Shown piece by piece: positions 60,180-64,000 of a DNA stretch of 64,000 nt; position 1 is the stretch's first letter; each line of letters opens with the position of its first letter. The DNA is taken from assembly GCA_963710275.1 (NCBI GenBank), contig CAVPZS010000008.1:1302001-1366000 (forward strand), in the 5' to 3' direction. Made by a program: the position numbers and the translations under genes. The notes below the pieces were generated by a model that was not told the DNA's origin, ran no database searches, and saw only the letters and a program-made list of their open reading frames with translations. The stretch comes from Rhodoblastus sp963710275 (lineage in GTDB: Bacteria; Pseudomonadota; Alphaproteobacteria; Rhizobiales; Beijerinckiaceae).

Positions 60180-60285
60180 TCCAGACGATCTTCGACGTCG
60201 CCCCGGCGAAACTTGATAAGCTCCCCCTTCGTCAGAAGCGATTTACACGCTCACAATGGGCGTTCAAAAAATTCAGGATCCTGGT

Positions 60286-63200
60286 TTAACTGGCGTCGAA
60301 TTTCGGGCCGCCGCGCAGCACGACGTAGATCGCCGGTATGACCAGCACGGTCAGCGCGGTCGAGGAAGCCAAGCCGAACAGCAGCGAGATCGCCAGGCCT
60401 TGGAAAATCGGATCGGACAGGATCACCGCCGCGCCGATCATCGCCGCGAGCGCCGTTAGGAGGATCGGCTTGAAGCGGATCGATCCCGCCTCGATCAGCA
60501 CTTCGCGCAAGCCCTTCGCCTTGTCGGCGTGACGCATGAAATCAACCAGCAGGATCGAATTTCGCACAATGATGCCGGCGAGTGCGATGAACCCGATCAT
60601 CGAAGTCGCGGTAAACGCCGCGTGGAACAGCCAGTGACCGAACATGATGCCGATGAAGGTCAGGGGGATCGGCGTAAGGATCACCAGCGGCAGCTTGAAC
60701 GATTTGAACTGCGCCACGACCAGGATGTAAATGCCCACCAGCGCCGCCATGAAGGCCGCGCCCATGTCGCGGAAGGTCACCCAGGTGACTTCCCATTCGC
60801 CGTCCCACAACAGCGAGACCTTGCTCTCGTCGAGCGGTTGGCCATGCATCAGCACCTGCGGCTTCGGCGCGTCCGCCGACCACTCCATCTTGTCGAGAGC
60901 GGCGTCCACCGCCATCAGGCCGTAGAGCGGCGCTTCATATGCGCCGGCCAGTTCCGCCTGCACCATTTCCGCGGCCCGGCCGTTGTGGCGGAAGATCGGA
61001 AAGGACGAAGCCTCATTGGTCACGCGTGTGACATCGCCAAGTTCGACGATGGTGCGATTGCCCGGAAGGCTGTTGGCGGGAACCGGCGTCGTCAGGATCG
61101 TCTCGTTGAGCAGGCGCTGGTTTTTTGCCAGCGCGAGGCGGATCGGAAGGGCTGCCGGCCGCCGCCGCGGTGCGAATAGCCGACGACATCGTCGCCATAG
61201 AGCCGGCGCAGGGTGTCGAACACATCGCCCTGCTGGACGCCGAAGAATTCCAGCCAATCCTGATCGATCTCGATGCGCTTGCGCGGCGCCTGCACGCCAT
61301 AGGAATCGTCGATATCGACGATGAACGGGGCGCTCTCGAAAGCCTTGCGCACTTTCGCGGCGACGTTGCGACGGGTCGCGGCATCGGGGCCATAGACTTC
61401 GGCCAGCAAGGTCGCGAGAACCGGCGGTCCCGGCGGCGGCTCCACCACCTTCATCGAGGTATGCGGCGGGCGCATTCTATGCCCGCGAGCCGTTTGCGGA
61501 TTTCAAGCGCGATGTCATGACTGGCGCGGCTGCGATCGTTCTTGTTGGTCAGATTGACTTGCATGTCGCCCATCTCAGGCGAATTGCGCATGTAATAATG
61601 GCGCACCAGGCCGTTGAAGTTGAACGGCGCCGCCGTGCCGGCATAGGTCTCCAGCGAGGGGATTTCCGGAATGTCCCGCACCCTTTCCACCGCCTGTCGC
61701 AGATACAGCGTTGGTGGCCTCGACCGAAGCGCCGCGCGGCAGATCGGCGACGATGGCGATTTCCGACTTGTTGTCGAAAGGCAGCAACTTGACGGTCACC
61801 AGTTTGAAGGCGAACAGGCTGAGGGAGGCGAGGGTGGCGACGCCGACGCCGATGAGAAATCGTCGCGCCGAACGCTTTGTGCGCAAGACCGGCTTCGCGA
61901 CATGGCGATACAGGGCGCCGAGCTTGCCGCCGTCGCCGTCATCCTGGTGATGCAGGCGCGCCTTGCCGGCGACCTTCACCATCAGCCAGGGCGTCAGCAT
62001 CACCGCGACAAAGAAGGAGAAGACCATGGCCGCCGAGGCGACGGCCGGAATCGGGCTCATGTAGGGGCCCATCAGCCCCGACACGAAAAGCATGGGCAGC
62101 AACGCCGCGACGACGGTCAAGGTCGCGACAATGGTGGGATTGCCGACTTCCGCCACGCCGTCGATCGCCGCCTTGAGCGCGTGCGGCCATCTTTCATCGC
62201 CCCGCACCGGCGATATATCGCCGGTCTGCATCGCCCAATGACGGGCGATGTTCTCGATCACCACGATCGCGTCATCGACCAGGATGCCGATGGAGAAGAT
62301 CAGGGCGAACAGCGAGACGCGGTTGAGCGTGTAGCCCATGATCCGCGCCGCGAAGAGCGTCAGCAGGATCGTGGTGGGGATGACGATGGCGACGACCATC
62401 GCCTCGCGCCAGCCGATGGCGAAAGCGACGAGCAGCACGATGGAAATGGTCGCAAGGCCGAGATGGAACAGGAGTTCGTTGGCCTTCTCGTTGGCCGTTT
62501 CGCCGTAATTGCGCGTCACCTGCACATTGATGTCCTCGGGGACGACGGACTTCAAGGTCGCGAGCTGCTGGACGATTCGCTCGGAAATGACCACGGCGTT
62601 GGCGCCGGCGCGCTTGGCTATGGCGATGGAAACCGCCGGCGCCGAGGTCATGGCGCCCTTCCCGTCCTTGGCGAAATGGGACACCCTGCTGTCGTTGGGA
62701 TCGCCTGTCATCGTGACCTTGGCGACGTCGCGGAGATAGACGGGGCGATTGTCGCGCGTCGTCAGCAGCAGATTGTCGATTTCGGGCAGGGTCTGCAGGG
62801 TTCGCCCCGCGACAGTCTCGATTTCGAGACCGCCGTCGCGGATCAGCCCGGCGCGGAAGGCGCTGTTGGCGCCCTGCACTTTCGCGGCGAGCTGCTGCAG
62901 GGTGACGCCATACTTGGCCAGCGCTTCGGGGTCGGGCTCGACGCGAATTTCGTCCGGTTGGTCGCCGACAAGATAGGTCAGGCCGACATCCTGCAATTTG
63001 GCGAGTTCGGTGCGCAATTCGCGCGCGACGGCGGTGATCTGGTCTGCGCTCCAGCGCGCCGCCGCCTCGGGCTTTGGCGTCAGAGTCAGGACGACGATGG
63101 CCACGTCGTCGATGCCGCGTCCAACGATCAGCGGCTCGGGAATGCCTGCGGGTATCTTGTCGAGATTGGCGCGAACCTTGTCATGCACGCGCAGGATCGC

Positions 63201-63557
63201 GGCGTCAGTCGACGTGCCGACGAGAAAGCGCACCGTGACCACGGTCTGGTCGTCGTAGGTTTTCGAATAGACATGCTCGACGTCATTGATGCCCTTGACG
63301 ATCGTCTCGAGCGGTTCAGTGACGAGCTTGACGGCGTCCTCTGCCTTCAATCCGTTGGCCGGGGCAATGATGTCGACCATGGGAACGGCGATCTGCGGCT
63401 CCTCTTCGCGCGGCAAGGTGACGAGCGCGATCAGGCCGAGCGCCAGCGCGGCGATCAGCAGCAGCGGCGTCAGCGGCGAGCCGATGAAGGCGCGCGTCAG
63501 GAATCCGGCTATTCCGAGGCTCTTCTCGGCGGGTTGCATGTCGGTCTGGCCGTTCAT
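60286..63557 (-). CDS. RND efflux transporter permease, frameshifted
   Basis: Inner-membrane proton-driven efflux pump of the AcrB fold. The N-terminal 620 residues are intact: PREEEPQIAVPMVDIIAPAN, EPLETIVKGINDVEHVYSKT, FALIFSIGILVDDAIVVIEN (helix 4 with the proton-relay aspartates) and GLMGPYMSPIPAVASAAM. Three frame changes follow, at about 61710, 61475 and 61160; between them the chain keeps RND character, and the last part (FMAALVGIYILVVAQFKSFK, AGIIVRNSILLVDFMRHADK) is intact to 60286. Joined length is about 1,090 residues, normal for the family. The aspartate-containing helix 4 suggests a hydrophobe or drug pump rather than a heavy-metal one. The adaptor gene overlaps its start by four bases. 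Confidence 0.85.
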
Positions 63558-64000
63558 GGGACGAGAACCTTGTCGCCGTCCTCGAGTCCGCTCAGCACTT
63601 CGACTTGATTGCGCTCCGTGGATTCGGCGAAAACGATGGCGACGTCGAGCCAGCCTTCGGGACGCGCGACCTGGACGAAATCGACGCCCGAACGCGTCGT
63701 CACCGCGGCGCGCGGAATGATCAGGGCTTCGCGGCGGCCGACCGGCGCCGAAACCTGCACGCGTTCGCCGACAAAATAGGCGTCGAGGCCTTTCACTTCC
63801 GCGTCGGCGATGACGCGGCCGTTGTCGATCTCGGGGTAGATTTTCACGATACGGCCCGTCCGGTCGCCGTCGGTTGCGACTCCGATCGGATCGACACCGC
63901 GCGGGGCGACGGAAACCGGCGCGCCCATCTGCAGCAGCGCGGCATGACGTTCCGGGAGGCTCAGGCGCAGGAACAGCGCGCCGGCGGCGATGCGGGCGAT
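63554..64000 (-). CDS. RND efflux periplasmic adaptor, C-terminal part (runs off the window)
   Basis: Periplasmic membrane-fusion protein linking the RND permease to an outer-membrane channel. Only the C-terminal 148 residues are present; the frame is open to position 64000. They include part of the beta-barrel (AALLQMGAPVSVAPRG, GRIVKIYPEIDNGRVIADA, FVGERVQVSAPVGRREALII) and the membrane-proximal domain (PRAAVTTRSGVDFVQVARPE, EVLSGLEDGDKVLVP). The stop overlaps the permease start (ATGA at 63554-63557), so the two are translationally coupled. Confidence 0.85.
   Translation of the reverse strand: MARIAAGALFLRLSLPERHAALLQMGAPVSVAPRGVDPIGVATDGDRTGRIVKIYPEIDNGRVIADAEVKGLDAYFVGERVQVSAPVGRREALIIPRAAVTTRSGVDFVQVARPEGWLDVAIVFAESTERNQVEVLSGLEDGDKVLVP

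Noticed and set aside
61671..63608. A 645-codon open frame on the + strand
   Set aside because: It is antisense to the RND permease, lacks any family pattern, and is an effect of high GC keeping the opposite frame open.

Overview
The window is about 64 kb of GC-rich chromosomal DNA from an alphaproteobacterium, most likely order Hyphomicrobiales (Rhizobiales) near the Beijerinckiaceae/Methylocystaceae. The evidence is a FeuP/FeuQ-like two-component pair, a DUF4167 protein, an operator-bearing MarR/ilvE divergent pair, the operon uvrC-pgsA-moaD-moaE, a Hyphomicrobiales-type palindromic repeat, a RibB protein with a degenerate RibA half, and CobO. The assignment is inference from gene content. 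I see no rRNA, tRNA, CRISPR array, transposase, integrase or phage gene. It reads as ordinary chromosome with a few accessory patches.

Layout. 0-5.6 kb: 5' end of a disrupted proS, a 59-aa Cys-containing small protein, a DUF1772 membrane protein, a saccharopine-dehydrogenase-like protein, a zinc alcohol dehydrogenase, a PPK2 polyphosphate kinase and a transglutaminase-like protein. 5.6-11 kb: an envelope lipoprotein, the operon PepSY-like protein/FeuP/FeuQ, and a DUF1214/DUF1254 pair. 11-15 kb: DUF2336 protein, phosphodiester glycosidase, and an HTH-RibB-RibA-like fusion translationally coupled to cobO. 15-17 kb: two curlin-repeat fibre proteins and a LuxR-type regulator with a pseudo-receiver, separated by an AT-rich spacer. 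17-31.5 kb: carA, GatB/YqeY, a low-GC family 2 glycosyltransferase, the operon lgt-methyltransferase-pgeF, a UbiK-like protein, a YbjN protein with proC, a TetR regulator, an orphan BrnA-like antitoxin, a SEC-C protein, the operon marR-ompR-envZ, and divergent ilvE. 31.5-39.9 kb: the operon uvrC-pgsA-moaD-moaE-radical SAM, a lipoprotein, prs, apt and a YmdB-type phosphoesterase. 40-46 kb: an RhlE-type helicase, a PilZ protein, CDP-diacylglycerol pyrophosphatase and several small secreted proteins. 46-54 kb: gabD, an LhgO-type oxidoreductase, groESL with a CIRCE operator and an unusual intergenic repeat, the Cti isomerase and an exported peroxiredoxin. 54-64 kb: a short DUF4167 protein, small unknowns, a TrpD2-like protein with cysG, a LysR regulator, a BigR-like ArsR regulator, and an RND efflux pump with its adaptor running off the right edge.

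Frame integrity is poor. More than a dozen genes, several normally essential (proS, carA, pgsA), have single-base frame changes although both halves keep family-specific sequence. They are densest at 33.2-36.8 kb (moaD, pgsA, uvrC and the next lipoprotein). The simplest explanation is uncorrected indel errors in the assembly, so I annotate these as one gene each and give the break points.

Functionally the window mixes housekeeping (chaperonins, phospholipid and lipoprotein synthesis, nucleotide and amino-acid metabolism, cofactors) with envelope and stress functions (Cti, peroxiredoxin, two sensor kinase systems, an efflux pump, curli-like fibres). I did not find a convincing, wholly undescribed multi-gene system. 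The best leads are the HTH-RibBA fusion, the curlin-like locus with its pseudo-receiver regulator, the self-complementary repeat between groES and groEL, the MarR operator, and the persulfide-sensor-like ArsR beside an RND pump.
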